From SZAS-103 sp038316385 (GTDB taxonomy: Bacteria; Pseudomonadota; Gammaproteobacteria; Xanthomonadales; Xanthomonadaceae), in contig JBBQAN010000003.1 in NCBI GenBank assembly GCA_038316385.1, positions 1 through 64,000 of the forward strand: a stretch of DNA of 64,000 bases, read 5' to 3'. Each line of letters begins with the position of its first letter. The stretch's first letter is position 1. Under the pieces are notes generated by a model. That model did not search any database and had not been told where the DNA came from. It worked only from the letters and a program-made list of their open reading frames with translations. This document shows positions 54,778 through 63,932 of the stretch, one piece after another. The position numbers and the translations under genes are program-made.

Positions 54778-56178
54778 ATGGCTGCGCGTGCGCCATCGCT
54801 TGAAGCACGCCAGTTGCTGGCGGCTACTGTTGGCTTGATCGCGTTTCTGGGCCTGACAGGTTTTGCACTCGACCGTGCGTTCACCGAAACCGCGACAAGC
54901 AGCCTGCGCGAGCGCCTGAAAAGCTATGCGAGTGCGTACTACGCCGGCAGCGAGATCAGTCGCAGGCTGGAGTTCCAGCCGCCCTATGTGCCTCCCGACC
55001 CGCGTTTCTCGCAACCTGGCAGCGGGTTGTACGCCGCTGCGACCAGTCCGAAATTCGAGTGGGCATCGGCTTCCACACTTGGCCGCGATCTGCCCATGCT
55101 GAGCGCGCTGCCTGCAGGCCAGATGCGCATGGATGGCCCGCTCAATCTAAGCGATAAAGCCGGCGGCGCGCACGAACACGTCTATCGCTTCGCGATGGGC
55201 GTGATCTGGGAAGACGGCAGCGGCAAAGACAAGCGCGAAGTGCCATTCGTGTTCAATGTGTTCGAGGGCACCAACAATCTCGACGAGCAGATCAGCGTGT
55301 TCCGGCGTGCGTTGTGGGGCTATCTGGGAGCGGCCGGCGTGATGTTGCTCATCATGCAAATCGTCGGACTGCGCTGGAGCTTGCAGCCGTTGCGGCGGGT
55401 GACGCGCGAGTTGTCGCGCGTCCAGCGCGGCCAGGCTGAAGGCATGTCGGGTTCGCATCCGCGCGAACTTGCACCGCTGACCGAAAGCATCAACGCCTTC
55501 ATCGCCAGCGAACGCGAGAACCTCGACCGCTACCGCAATACTTTGTCCGATCTCGCGCATAGCCTGAAAACGCCGCTCGCGGTACTGCGTTCGAGTCTGG
55601 ACAACGGCGTTGACGAGATGTCGTTGCGCGACGAAGTGCGCAGCCAGGTGCAGCGCATGAGCGAGATCGTTTCGTACCAGCTTTCACGGGGTGTGAGTAC
55701 CGGCCACCAGTTATTTGCCGCGCCATTGGAAATCGAAGCACGCGCCGAGGGCATCGTCAGCAGTCTGGAAAAAGTGTATGCGGGCAAGCGCGTGCTTTGC
55801 GAGTTCGATCTCGATCCGGGCGCGCGCTTTCATGGCGATCTCGGCGACCTGATGGAACTGCTCGGCAACCTGCTTGAAAATGCATTCAAGTGGGCGCGAC
55901 AGCGTGTGCTGCTCAGTGCGCACAGCGAAACCACGCGCCCGAACCGCCGGGCGGGATTGCTGTTGACGGTTGAGGACGACGGCCCCGGCATCCCGCACGA
56001 CCAGGTTGATCGGCTCCTGCAACGTGGCGTACGCGGCGACGAGCGTGTGCAGGGTCATGGCATTGGCTTGTCGATCGTGCAGAATATTGTGCGTTCGTAT
56101 CACGGCGAGTTGACCGTGGATGCATCCACCGAACTCGGCGGTGCACGCTTCACGATACGCATACCGCCGGGGCTGTAG
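54778..56178 (+). CDS. phoQ: Sensor histidine kinase, PhoQ-like
   Basis: The 466-residue membrane kinase has two transmembrane helices (about 12-32 and 182-202) flanking a periplasmic sensor. A HAMP-like segment follows, then the H-box LSDLAHSLKTPLAVL with phospho-acceptor H261. The ATP domain has LLGNLLENAFKWAR, DDGPGIP and GHGIGLSI. It starts 10 bp after phoP and certainly forms a pair with it. The signal is unknown from sequence; family members sense divalent cations or envelope stress. Confidence 0.88.
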   Translation: MAARAPSLEARQLLAATVGLIAFLGLTGFALDRAFTETATSSLRERLKSYASAYYAGSEISRRLEFQPPYVPPDPRFSQPGSGLYAAATSPKFEWASASTLGRDLPMLSALPAGQMRMDGPLNLSDKAGGAHEHVYRFAMGVIWEDGSGKDKREVPFVFNVFEGTNNLDEQISVFRRALWGYLGAAGVMLLIMQIVGLRWSLQPLRRVTRELSRVQRGQAEGMSGSHPRELAPLTESINAFIASERENLDRYRNTLSDLAHSLKTPLAVLRSSLDNGVDEMSLRDEVRSQVQRMSEIVSYQLSRGVSTGHQLFAAPLEIEARAEGIVSSLEKVYAGKRVLCEFDLDPGARFHGDLGDLMELLGNLLENAFKWARQRVLLSAHSETTRPNRRAGLLLTVEDDGPGIPHDQVDRLLQRGVRGDERVQGHGIGLSIVQNIVRSYHGELTVDASTELGGARFTIRIPPGL

Positions 56179-56216
56179 TAGCTGCTGCGGAGCCGCGAGC
56201 GATGGGTGCTGCGCTA

Positions 56217-56534
56217 CTACCTGAACATGCCCGGCAGAAATGTCTGCCAATGCGGTGCTGCGTGCGCACGCATTGCACCTGCAGTGCCGCCGCTCCTGAC
56301 TTGCGGAGTGACGATATTGGACTGCTGGGCTGAACTGGCGCCGCCCGCATTGGTGGCTGAAACGCTCGTCGTCGCGGTCGTGGGAGCGGCGATCGTATGC
56401 GATACGGGCTTGCCGCTCTCGTCGAAGTGCATGCACACCGGCTTGCCGATGTCGGCCGCTGTTTTTGCATAAGCCGCGCCGCAAGCAACCAGTGGCGGCA
56501 TTGCGAAGACCATTAGCAGGACGCAGATGCGCAT
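56217..56534 (-). CDS. Small secreted protein of unknown function
   Basis: The 105-residue product has a signal peptide (MRICVLLMVFAMPPLVACGA, cleavage after AYA). A short motif region follows (GKPVCMHFDESGKPVSHTI), then a Ser/Thr/Ala-rich tail. The start at 56534 follows AAGGGGG. It is convergent with phoQ. No family was recognised. Confidence 0.65.
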   Translation of the reverse strand: MRICVLLMVFAMPPLVACGAAYAKTAADIGKPVCMHFDESGKPVSHTIAAPTTATTSVSATNAGGASSAQQSNIVTPQVRSGGTAGAMRAHAAPHWQTFLPGMFR

Positions 56535-56773
56535 CGTTTCCCCCTTGCGAAGATCGCGGCTGCGACAGGTGTATGGACGCAGCAAGCGGCGTCGAGGTTG
56601 CAATCATCGACTTGGCAAGTGTAACCCGGTTTGCGGGATGTTGCCGGGCGGCCATCCCGCACCGCAGCAATTCCATGGCCGAAGCCGTATCCAGCAGCGC
56701 TGGACTAGACTGTCGCGACCATCACAGCGGTACTGCAGATGACGATCAACGCGCGGCAACGCCGAACCGGGCC

Positions 56774-57736
56774 ATGAACGATCGCGAGTTGCTCCAGTAC
56801 CTGGCGCGGGGGCCGTGCGGCGGCAGCGAGCTCGCATGCGTGTTCGGAGTGACCCGCGCAGCGGTGTGGAAACACATCCATTCCCTGCGCGCGAGTGGTG
56901 TCGAAATCCAGGCTCAGCCCGGCAGCGGTTACGCGCTGGTCGCACCGCTGGACTTGCTCGACGCATCCTGCATTCATGCCGAATTGCCTGCGGATGTCGC
57001 TGCACGACTCGACGCGCTTGAGGTCGCCTGGGACATTGACTCGACGAATGCCGAGCTGCTGCGCCGGCCAGCGTCGTCCGGAGTACAGGTGCTGCTCGCC
57101 GAACGCCAGAGCGCAGGGCGAGGGCGCCGCGGCCGCAGGTGGGCGTCGCCTCTGGCCGCGCACCTGTACGTCTCGTTGCAACGGCGTTTCGACGGTGGCG
57201 TGGCGGCGCTTACGGGATTGAGCATCGCGGTTGGCGTGGCTGCGGCCGAGGCATTGCACGCGCTTGGATTCATCGACGTCGGACTCAAATGGCCGAACGA
57301 TTTGCTGGTGAAGGATCGCAAGCTCGGCGGCATCCTGATTGAGTTCGGCGGCGAAGATGCGGGCGTGGTGCGCGCGGTGATCGGCATCGGCATCAATGTG
57401 CGCATGCCTGAATCCGCCGCAGCGGGCATCGATCAGCCATGGATCGACCTGCAGCAACTCGGCGTGGATCTTCCCTCACGCAATGCGCTTGCTGCGGCGA
57501 TGATCGGCGCGCAAGTCGCTGCGCTGGAGCAATTCTCCGAAGCCGGGATCGCGCCGTTCCTGCCGCGTTGGCGCGCGCTGGATGCACTGCGCGATCGCGC
57601 GATCGACGTGATCGCAGGCGCGCACCGCGAGCAGGGCATCGCCATTGGTATCCGCGATAGCGGTGCCTTGCGTGTGCGCCACGCCAATGGCGAACGCGAT
57701 TATCACAGTGCCGAAATCAGCGTACACGCGCGATGA
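56774..57736 (+). CDS. birA: Biotin protein ligase / biotin operon repressor
   Basis: The 320-residue product has an N-terminal winged helix (GGSELACVFGVTRAAVWKHI). The ligase domain follows: biotin-binding ERQSAGRGRRGRRW, LKWPNDLLVKDRK, GGILIEF. A short SH3-like C-terminus completes it. It attaches biotin to carboxyl carrier proteins, and the DNA-binding domain suggests repressor activity as in E. coli. The start at 56774 (MNDRELLQY) is set by the winged-helix boundary. It is followed 10 bp later by coaX. Confidence 0.94.
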   Translation: MNDRELLQYLARGPCGGSELACVFGVTRAAVWKHIHSLRASGVEIQAQPGSGYALVAPLDLLDASCIHAELPADVAARLDALEVAWDIDSTNAELLRRPASSGVQVLLAERQSAGRGRRGRRWASPLAAHLYVSLQRRFDGGVAALTGLSIAVGVAAAEALHALGFIDVGLKWPNDLLVKDRKLGGILIEFGGEDAGVVRAVIGIGINVRMPESAAAGIDQPWIDLQQLGVDLPSRNALAAAMIGAQVAALEQFSEAGIAPFLPRWRALDALRDRAIDVIAGAHREQGIAIGIRDSGALRVRHANGERDYHSAEISVHAR

Positions 57737-57746
57737 GTCGGGCACG

Positions 57747-58511
57747 ATGAATGCATCCGCGACATGGTTGTTCGACATCGGCAACACGCGTCTAAAATGG
57801 GCACGCGCCGATTTGCTCGATTCCGGAAATGCGTACGTATTTCCGCATTCGCAAACTGCCGATGCCGATGCACTGGATGCGGCGTTCGCTGAAGTCCGCA
57901 GCGGCGATCATGTGTGGATCGCGTCGGTGGCATCGCCCATGTTGGCGGCAGCGGTTGCAGCCGCCTTGCATCGACGCGGAGCGCATCTCGCAAGCGCGAT
58001 CACGCAAAGCGCCTACGCTGGCGTGCGCATCGCCTATGCCGACCCAGCGCGACTCGGCGTCGATCGTTTCCTCGCTTTGCTCGCTGCGCATGCGAGCGCG
58101 TCGGGCGCAACCCTGATCGCCAGCGTCGGCACCGCGTTGACCATTGATCTGCTCGCCGCCGATGGACGCCATCATGGCGGACTGATCGCGCCATCGCCGA
58201 CCTTGATGCGCGAATCGCTCGCGCAACGTGCGCCGCAATTGCCGGTGGACGGCGGCGACGTGGTGGATTTCGCAACCGACACCAGCGACGCGCTCGCCAG
58301 CGGCGCGATCCTGTCTGCGCGCGCACTGATCGCACGCAGCCTGCGCGCGGCGCGACGCCGGCTCGCCGCGACGCCGACCTTGCTGATCACCGGCGGCGGA
58401 GGCGATGCCGTTTGCGACGGCTGGCGCGTGCGTTTTGAACGCGCGCCCGACCTTGTGCTGCGCGGCCTGCGGGTATACGTGAAAGCTGCAAGCAAACCCG
58501 CGCGCCGCTAG
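57747..58511 (+). CDS. coaX: Type III pantothenate kinase
   Basis: The 254-residue ASKHA-fold kinase catalyses the first step of CoA synthesis. Motifs: WLFDIGNTRLKWA, LGVDRFLALLAAH, and ASVGTALTIDLLA, with the catalytic aspartate and ATP-binding segment. The start at 57747 (MNASATWLF) fits the family. The birA-coaX pairing is common in gammaproteobacteria. Confidence 0.95.
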   Translation: MNASATWLFDIGNTRLKWARADLLDSGNAYVFPHSQTADADALDAAFAEVRSGDHVWIASVASPMLAAAVAAALHRRGAHLASAITQSAYAGVRIAYADPARLGVDRFLALLAAHASASGATLIASVGTALTIDLLAADGRHHGGLIAPSPTLMRESLAQRAPQLPVDGGDVVDFATDTSDALASGAILSARALIARSLRAARRRLAATPTLLITGGGGDAVCDGWRVRFERAPDLVLRGLRVYVKAASKPARR

Positions 58512-58520
58512 ACTATCGGC

Positions 58521-59189
58521 ATGCTTCCACGCGCCATCGTTTTGCTACTGGTGATCATGAACCTGGGCGTGCTCGCCTGGTTGGCGCTGCATGCCGATGC
58601 GCATCCGGCGCCGATTCCGACGACGCAGCCGAATGTGCCATCGCTGGTGCTGCTCAGCGAATCCGAAATCGCCCAGGAGAAAGGTTCGTCGGACGAACTC
58701 GATGCACCGCCAGAGCCAACCTCCGCGACGCCGCGTTGCCAGACCATCGGCCCGTTCGCCACGCCCGCCGATGTGCGCAAGGCGATGAACACGCTGTCGC
58801 CGCTGGTCGGGCGCATCCAGTATCGGCAAGCCGCCGGTAGCGTGATGCATGGCTATCGCGTATTCGTGCCGGCGCTGGCGAGTCGCGATGCTGCGCTGGT
58901 CGTCGCACGCCAGCTCGCGGCGAAAGGCATGAGCGATTACTACGTGGTGACATCGGGGGCGCAGGAAAACACGATTTCGCTCGGGCTGTTCAACGATCTT
59001 GTCAATGCCACCAAACGTCGCGATTCGGTGCGCACCATTGGTTTCGACGCACGCCTTGAACCGCGTCTGGATGATGCCCAGCAATACTGGATCGACGCAT
59101 CGATGGCCCGCGATTTCGACTGGCACGCGCAGCTCAGCAGTTTCGCTGGTATAGGCGCGAAAGACATCGCCTGCGCCGCAGCGCAGTGA
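58521..59189 (+). CDS. SPOR-domain inner-membrane protein
   Basis: The 222-residue protein has an N-terminal transmembrane helix (AIVLLLVIMNLGVLAWLALH) and a Pro/Ser-rich spacer. A SPOR-like domain at about 70-150 (CQTIGPFATPADVRKAM, GYRVFVPALASRDAALVVA) would bind denuded peptidoglycan at division sites. It lies 9 bp after coaX, so birA-coaX-SPOR form one operon, as in Xanthomonadales. Confidence 0.85.
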   Translation: MLPRAIVLLLVIMNLGVLAWLALHADAHPAPIPTTQPNVPSLVLLSESEIAQEKGSSDELDAPPEPTSATPRCQTIGPFATPADVRKAMNTLSPLVGRIQYRQAAGSVMHGYRVFVPALASRDAALVVARQLAAKGMSDYYVVTSGAQENTISLGLFNDLVNATKRRDSVRTIGFDARLEPRLDDAQQYWIDASMARDFDWHAQLSSFAGIGAKDIACAAAQ

Positions 59190-59244
59190 GGCAGTCCGCA
59201 GCTTAGCTCGCGTCAATCGCTGCCGCTCGCTAGAATGGCCTCAC

Positions 59245-59320
59245 GCCGGCATAGCTCAGTTGGTAGAGCAACTGATTTGTAATCAGTAGGTCACGGGTTC
59301 GACTCCTGTTGCCGGCACCA
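59245..59320 (+). tRNA. tRNA-Thr (anticodon TGT)
   Basis: This is a 76-nt cloverleaf. The acceptor stem GCCGGCA/TGCCGGC is perfect and CCA is encoded. The anticodon stem is ACTGA/TCAGT with loop TTTGTAA and anticodon TGT at 59278-59280, reading ACA. The T-arm carries GGTTCGACTCC. A -10-like TAGAAT lies at 59231-59236. Confidence 0.98.
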
Positions 59321-59413
59321 CTTTGCGATTTCTGCCAAGCTGTTTTTGCTTGGCATCGATCAAGTCGCATTCGACCTTCCCGTCGGGCGCCAGATGCGCT
59401 TAACAGCGCCTCC

Positions 59414-59428
59414 GGTAGGTTACCTACC
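59414..59428. promoter_or_regulatory. Perfect inverted repeat upstream of mlaC
   Basis: GGTAGGT-T-ACCTACC is a 15-bp perfect palindrome with a single central base, 25 bp before the mlaC start. The one-base spacer is too short for an RNA hairpin loop, so a dimeric DNA-binding protein is more likely than a terminator. The regulator is unknown. Confidence 0.35.
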
Positions 59429-59453
59429 TGGATTTGACTGGAGAAAGACATTG

Positions 59454-60149
59454 ATGTCGTTGAATTCGGCTCCGGCTCTGGTTCGTGCGCAGGATTTTCA
59501 TCGACGCCTGCTAGTGGTGTTTGCCTTGGCCTGTCTTGGGTTGGTCTGCGCGGCTGCACGCGCCGAAGTCACGGCTCCCTCTCCAGCCAGGCTCCTGCAG
59601 TCCAATAGCGATCGTGTCATCCGTACGCTTGCCGAACGCCGCACCGAGTTCCGCTCCAATCCGGCCGCGTTACATGCGTTCGTTCGTGGCGAGTTGAGCA
59701 ACACGTTCGATCGCACGTACGCCGCGCGACTCGTACTTGGCAGCAGCGTCAAGGAAGCGAGCGACGACGACGTCCGTGCGTTCGCGGATGCGCTGATCGA
59801 CAATTTGCTCGACCGCTACAGCCCATCGCTGCTCAAGCTCAATCCGGTGCTGAATCTCAAGGTCGCTTCCCAGGCTTCGCTGCGCGGCGGTGCCATCGTC
59901 AAGGTGATGAGTGTGATCATGCGCAGCAATGGCATGCCAGTGTCGGTGGATTGTCTGTTTCATCAGAATGATGGGCAATGGCAGGTGTTCGACGTGATCG
60001 TCGAAGGCATTTCGTTCGTGCAGACCTTCCGCATCGTGTTCGCAGGCGATCTGCACGCGAAGTCGCTGGCGCGCATCACCGAAGACTTGCGCAACGACAA
60101 GATGCAGGTCGCGCCGATTTCCCTTGATGCTTCGCCCGGAAAGCACTGA
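59454..60149 (+). CDS. mlaC: Phospholipid transport periplasmic protein MlaC
   Basis: The 231-residue product has a signal peptide (LLVVFALACLGLVCAAARA). The MlaC/Ttg2D fold follows (LGSSVKEASDDDVRAFADAL, VDCLFHQNDGQWQVFDVIVE). It shuttles phospholipids between the outer-membrane MlaA complex and the inner-membrane MlaFEDB transporter. The start at 59454 (MSLNSAPAL) follows GGAGAAAG. It lies 1 bp before mlaA; mlaFED is not in the window. Confidence 0.9.
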   Translation: MSLNSAPALVRAQDFHRRLLVVFALACLGLVCAAARAEVTAPSPARLLQSNSDRVIRTLAERRTEFRSNPAALHAFVRGELSNTFDRTYAARLVLGSSVKEASDDDVRAFADALIDNLLDRYSPSLLKLNPVLNLKVASQASLRGGAIVKVMSVIMRSNGMPVSVDCLFHQNDGQWQVFDVIVEGISFVQTFRIVFAGDLHAKSLARITEDLRNDKMQVAPISLDASPGKH

Positions 60150-60150
60150 G

Positions 60151-61083
60151 ATGCGAGATTCCCAGTTCGTTCCTGTCGCCGCTGCGTTGATGCCGCGCTT
60201 CCATGCGCGCGCCTGCACGGTAATCGCACTTGCGATGCTTGCCGCATTGCCGGCATTGCCGGCATGGGCGCAGCAGCCGGTTGCTGCGGAACCTGGCGAT
60301 GTCGCCGGTGCGCCCTCCGCGACAACTGCAGAACAGCCCACGCCTGCTGCGTTATCGCCCATGGAGAGCAGCGAATCCTCGCGTCAAGCCGCTGATGAAG
60401 ATGCGCAATTGCCTGCCTATCTTCGGCGCGGCGCAACAGATGCCAACAACGTCGCTTACGATCCATGGGAGCGCTACAACCGCAGCGTCTTTCGCTTCAA
60501 CAAGAAGGCCGACCATGTCGCGAAGTGGGCTGCGCGGATATACGTCCGGATCGCGCCGGAGCCGGTGCGCAATAGCATTGGTCGTTTTTACGCGAATCTG
60601 GGCGAACCGGTCAGCGCGGCGAATCTGGTGTTGCAGGGACATCCGGTCTCCGCATGCAAATCGCTCGGCCGTTTCGCGGTCAATGTCACGGTCGGCCTCG
60701 GCGGGTTGTTCGACCCAGCGACGAGAATCAGCATTCCCGCGTACGACGAGGATTTCGGGCAGACCCTAGGCCACTGGGGCTGGCGTCAATCGCGTTATTT
60801 CATGCTCCCGTTTTTGGGACCCAGTACGTTGCGCGATCGCTTCGGCACGCTGGCCGATTCGCAGCTCGGGCCGTACAAGTATTTTCATCCAGTCGAAGCA
60901 CGCATCGGTTTGGAAGGCTTGGCATTGATCAACATGCGCGCGCAGATTCTTCCGCTTGAGGACCTCGGGGCTGCCCTCGACGACGAATACGTCTTGGTAC
61001 GCGAAGCGTGGACCCAACATCGCATGCATCAGATCGACAATCAGACGGTCAACGCACGCGACGAACTGCAAGAGATTCGCTGA
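60151..61083 (+). CDS. mlaA: Outer-membrane lipid asymmetry protein MlaA (VacJ)
   Basis: The 310-residue product has an N-terminal hydrophobic export signal (VIALAMLAALPALPAWA) and a disordered linker. The MlaA domain begins YDPWERYNRSVFRFNKK and contains RFYANLGEPVSAANLVLQG, FGQTLGHWGW and YFMLPFLGPSTLRDRFG. It removes misplaced phospholipids from the outer leaflet. No typical lipobox cysteine is seen, unlike E. coli MlaA. The start at 60151 is 1 bp after the mlaC stop; 60190 is an alternative. Confidence 0.9.
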   Translation: MRDSQFVPVAAALMPRFHARACTVIALAMLAALPALPAWAQQPVAAEPGDVAGAPSATTAEQPTPAALSPMESSESSRQAADEDAQLPAYLRRGATDANNVAYDPWERYNRSVFRFNKKADHVAKWAARIYVRIAPEPVRNSIGRFYANLGEPVSAANLVLQGHPVSACKSLGRFAVNVTVGLGGLFDPATRISIPAYDEDFGQTLGHWGWRQSRYFMLPFLGPSTLRDRFGTLADSQLGPYKYFHPVEARIGLEGLALINMRAQILPLEDLGAALDDEYVLVREAWTQHRMHQIDNQTVNARDELQEIR

Positions 61084-61169
61084 AGGCTGCGATAGTTCGG
61101 GGTTGCTACGTCACGTCGCGATACGCTGCCTGGGTGTATAAACGCGTCATTCCCCAGGAGAACATCGCC

Positions 61170-61715
61170 ATGAAACACTTGATCCGCCTTGCCGCCATCG
61201 GCATTGTTGGCGCCGTATTGTTGGCCTCGCCCGTCATCGCCGCATTGAAGACCGGGACCAAGGCGCCCGATTTCAGCGCGCCCGCCTATCTGGCCGGGCA
61301 GCCGTTCACCTTCAAACTCGCCGACGCGCTGAAGAAAGGCCCGGTGGTCGTGTATTTCTTCCCCGCCGCGCATACATCGGGCTGCAACCTGGAAGCGCAC
61401 CTGTTCTCCGAAGCGATGGATCTGTTCAACGCGCAGAAGGCCACGGTGATCGGCGTCACCGCCGGCAACGTGGATCAGCTCGCCGCCTTCTCGAAAGAGA
61501 CCGAGCACTGCGGCGGAAAATTCCCGGTCGCCGCCGACCCCGGCGCGACGATCGCCAAGCAATACGACGCGATCCTGATGGCCAAACCCGATTGGTCGAA
61601 CCGCACCTCCTACGTGATCGCGACATCGGGAGACATCGTGCATGTCTATTCGAACCTCAGCCCCAACGATCACGTCAAGGAAACCCTTGCGGCGGTGAAG
61701 GCGCTGAAGAAGTAG
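61170..61715 (+). CDS. Exported peroxiredoxin
   Basis: The 181-residue product has a signal peptide (LIRLAAIGIVGAVLLASPV, cleavage near VIA). An AhpC/TSA fold follows, with the peroxidatic cysteine in FPAAHTSGCNLEAHLF. A second cysteine (TEHCGGKFPVAAD) could act as resolving residue. It would reduce peroxides in the periplasm. The Pro-x3-Thr-x2-Cys motif is kept, although the flanking residues differ from classical Prx. The start at 61170 follows AGGAG. Confidence 0.88.
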   Translation: MKHLIRLAAIGIVGAVLLASPVIAALKTGTKAPDFSAPAYLAGQPFTFKLADALKKGPVVVYFFPAAHTSGCNLEAHLFSEAMDLFNAQKATVIGVTAGNVDQLAAFSKETEHCGGKFPVAADPGATIAKQYDAILMAKPDWSNRTSYVIATSGDIVHVYSNLSPNDHVKETLAAVKALKK

Positions 61716-61763
61716 CTCAAACGGCTGAAGTGGATTTGCGACTCCTTCGGAGTTTGCTGCGAT

Positions 61764-63932
61764 TTACTGCACGGGCTGCAAATTCGCGTAAGCCATCACC
61801 AGCCACTTCGGCCCGGCGTTCTCGAAGTTCACCTGTACGCGCGCGTGGGCGCCGCTTCCTTCGGCGTCCATCACCACGCCGGTGCCGAAGCTCGGATGGA
61901 TGACGCGCTGGCCAAGCCGCAATCCGGGTGCTGATGGTTGCGCAGGTTCGCTGCAACCGCCGTACACGGGTCGGCTGAGCTGGATCTTCGGGCGCACTTC
62001 TTGGACGAATTCCACGGGAATCTCGCGCAGGAAGCGCGACGGCATGCCGTAATTGTCCTGGCCGTGGATGCGCCGCAATTCGGCATAGCTGAGGATGAGT
62101 TTCTGTTGCGCGCGGGTGATGCCGACGTAGGCGAGGCGGCGTTCCTCGGCGAGGCGTCCTGATTCTTCCAGCGAACGGCTGCTCGGGAACATGCCTTCTT
62201 CGAGTCCGGCGAGGAACACGAGCGGAAATTCGAGTCCTTTCGCGCTGTGCAAGGTCATCATCTGCACCGCGTCCTCGCCGACTTCGGCCTGTCCTTCGCC
62301 AGCTTCGAGCGACGCATACGCGAGGAAGGCAACGAGTTCGGACATGCCCGCGTTTTCTTCCTCGTCGCGGCGTACGAAGCGCGATGCGACCGAGACGAGT
62401 TCGTCGAGATTGTCCGTGCGCGATTCGACGGTGCCGCGCGATTCGGCGGCGTAATGTTCGCGCAGGCCCGAGCGCAGCAGGACGTGATCAACCTGTTCCT
62501 TCAGGTCCATGTCGCGCAATTCACGCGCCAGTGTTTCGATCAAGTCGATGAAGCCGCGCAATGCGTTGCGCGCGCGTCCGGCGAGCGCGGACGATGCCGA
62601 TAGTGTGACCGCCGCTTCCCACAGCGACATCGCTTCTTCGCGGGCGACGCGACGCACCTCATCGAGCGTGCGCCCACCAATGCCGCGCACCGGCGTGTTG
62701 ACCGCGCGTTCGAATGCTGGATCATCCGCGCGATTCGCAACCAGCCGTAAATACGCCAGCGTGTCCTTGATTTCCGCGCGTTCGAAGAAGCGCGCGCCGC
62801 CATAGACGCGGTATGCAATGCCTTCACGGCGCAGCTCTTCCTCGAATGTGCGCGACTGTGCGTTGCTGCGATACAGGATCGCGCAATCGCCATGGCTGCC
62901 TCCATCGCGTACCCAACGACGGATGCGCTCGACCACGAAGCGCGCTTCATCGATCTCGTTGTAGGCTGCATACAGATCGACGTGTTCGCCATCGCCGCTG
63001 TCGGTCCACAATTGCTTGCCGAGGCGGTCGGCATTGTTGAGGATGACCGCATTCGCGGCACCGAGGATGATCGCGCTGGAACGGTAATTCTGTTCGAGCT
63101 TGATCGTCGCGACGTTCGGGAAGTCGTGCAGGAAGCGTTGCATGTTCTCGACTTTCGCGCCGCGCCAGCCGTAAATCGACTGATCGTCGTCGCCGACCAC
63201 GAACACGTTGCCGCTGTCGCCTGCGAGCATGCGCACGAACGCGTATTGAATCGCGTTGGTGTCCTGGAATTCATCGACGAGCAACTGTCCGAAGCGTTGC
63301 CGGTAATGCGCGAGCAACGCGGGGTGTTCCAGCCACAGCTCGTGCGCGCGCAGCAGTATTTCGGCAAAATCGACGAGCCCAGCGCGCTGGCAACGCTGCT
63401 GATAAGCCTCGTACAACGCGAGCATCACCTGCGCGTAATAGTCGCCGCCGGGCTGGATGTGCTTCGGGCGCCGGCCTTCGTCTTTTTGCGCGTTGATCCA
63501 GTGCGCCACCTGGCGCGGCGTGAAGCGCGCCTCGTCGATATCGCCCTCGGCGATCAGGCGCTTGAGCAGGCGCAACTGGTCGTCTGAATCGAGTACCTGA
63601 AAACTTTCCGGCAGCGCCGCTTCGGTGTAATGCAATCGCAGCAACCGATGCGCGAGGCCGTGAAACGTACCGATCCACATTCCGCGAGAACCGGCCGGCA
63701 ACAACGCACCGGCACGATGGCGCATCTCGCCTGCGGCCTTGTTGGTGAAGGTGACCGCGAGGATGCCGTGCACCGGAACGCGATGCACTTCATGCAGCCA
63801 CGCGATACGGTGAATCAGCACGCGCGTCTTGCCGGAACCCGCGCCAGCCAACACCAGAGAATGCCCCGGTTCCGCGCTGACAGCCTCGCGCTGGGCCGGG
63901 TTCAGCCCGTCGAGCAAATGCGATACATCCAT
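61764..63932 (-). CDS. uvrD: DNA helicase II (UvrD/PcrA)
   Basis: The 722-residue superfamily 1A helicase unwinds 3'-5' in nucleotide excision and mismatch repair. Motifs in order: NPAQREAV, AGAGSGKTRVLIHR (Walker A), TFTNKAAGEM, VDEFQDTN (Walker B), GDDDQSIYGWRGA, LEQNYRSS, MTLHSAKGLEFP and EERRLAYVGITRA. A C-terminal beta-barrel tail (GLRLGQRVIHPSFGTGVV) is typical of UvrD. It is convergent with the peroxiredoxin gene; a weak hairpin (ACTCC-TTC-GGAGT, 61741-61753) lies between. The 68 bp to the right of its start hold no recognised feature. Confidence 0.97.
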   Translation of the reverse strand: MDVSHLLDGLNPAQREAVSAEPGHSLVLAGAGSGKTRVLIHRIAWLHEVHRVPVHGILAVTFTNKAAGEMRHRAGALLPAGSRGMWIGTFHGLAHRLLRLHYTEAALPESFQVLDSDDQLRLLKRLIAEGDIDEARFTPRQVAHWINAQKDEGRRPKHIQPGGDYYAQVMLALYEAYQQRCQRAGLVDFAEILLRAHELWLEHPALLAHYRQRFGQLLVDEFQDTNAIQYAFVRMLAGDSGNVFVVGDDDQSIYGWRGAKVENMQRFLHDFPNVATIKLEQNYRSSAIILGAANAVILNNADRLGKQLWTDSGDGEHVDLYAAYNEIDEARFVVERIRRWVRDGGSHGDCAILYRSNAQSRTFEEELRREGIAYRVYGGARFFERAEIKDTLAYLRLVANRADDPAFERAVNTPVRGIGGRTLDEVRRVAREEAMSLWEAAVTLSASSALAGRARNALRGFIDLIETLARELRDMDLKEQVDHVLLRSGLREHYAAESRGTVESRTDNLDELVSVASRFVRRDEEENAGMSELVAFLAYASLEAGEGQAEVGEDAVQMMTLHSAKGLEFPLVFLAGLEEGMFPSSRSLEESGRLAEERRLAYVGITRAQQKLILSYAELRRIHGQDNYGMPSRFLREIPVEFVQEVRPKIQLSRPVYGGCSEPAQPSAPGLRLGQRVIHPSFGTGVVMDAEGSGAHARVQVNFENAGPKWLVMAYANLQPVQ

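Noticed and set aside
61741..61753. Bidirectional terminator between the peroxiredoxin and uvrD genes
   Set aside because: Only a 5-bp stem with a 3-base loop and a short T run; too weak to list as a feature on its own.
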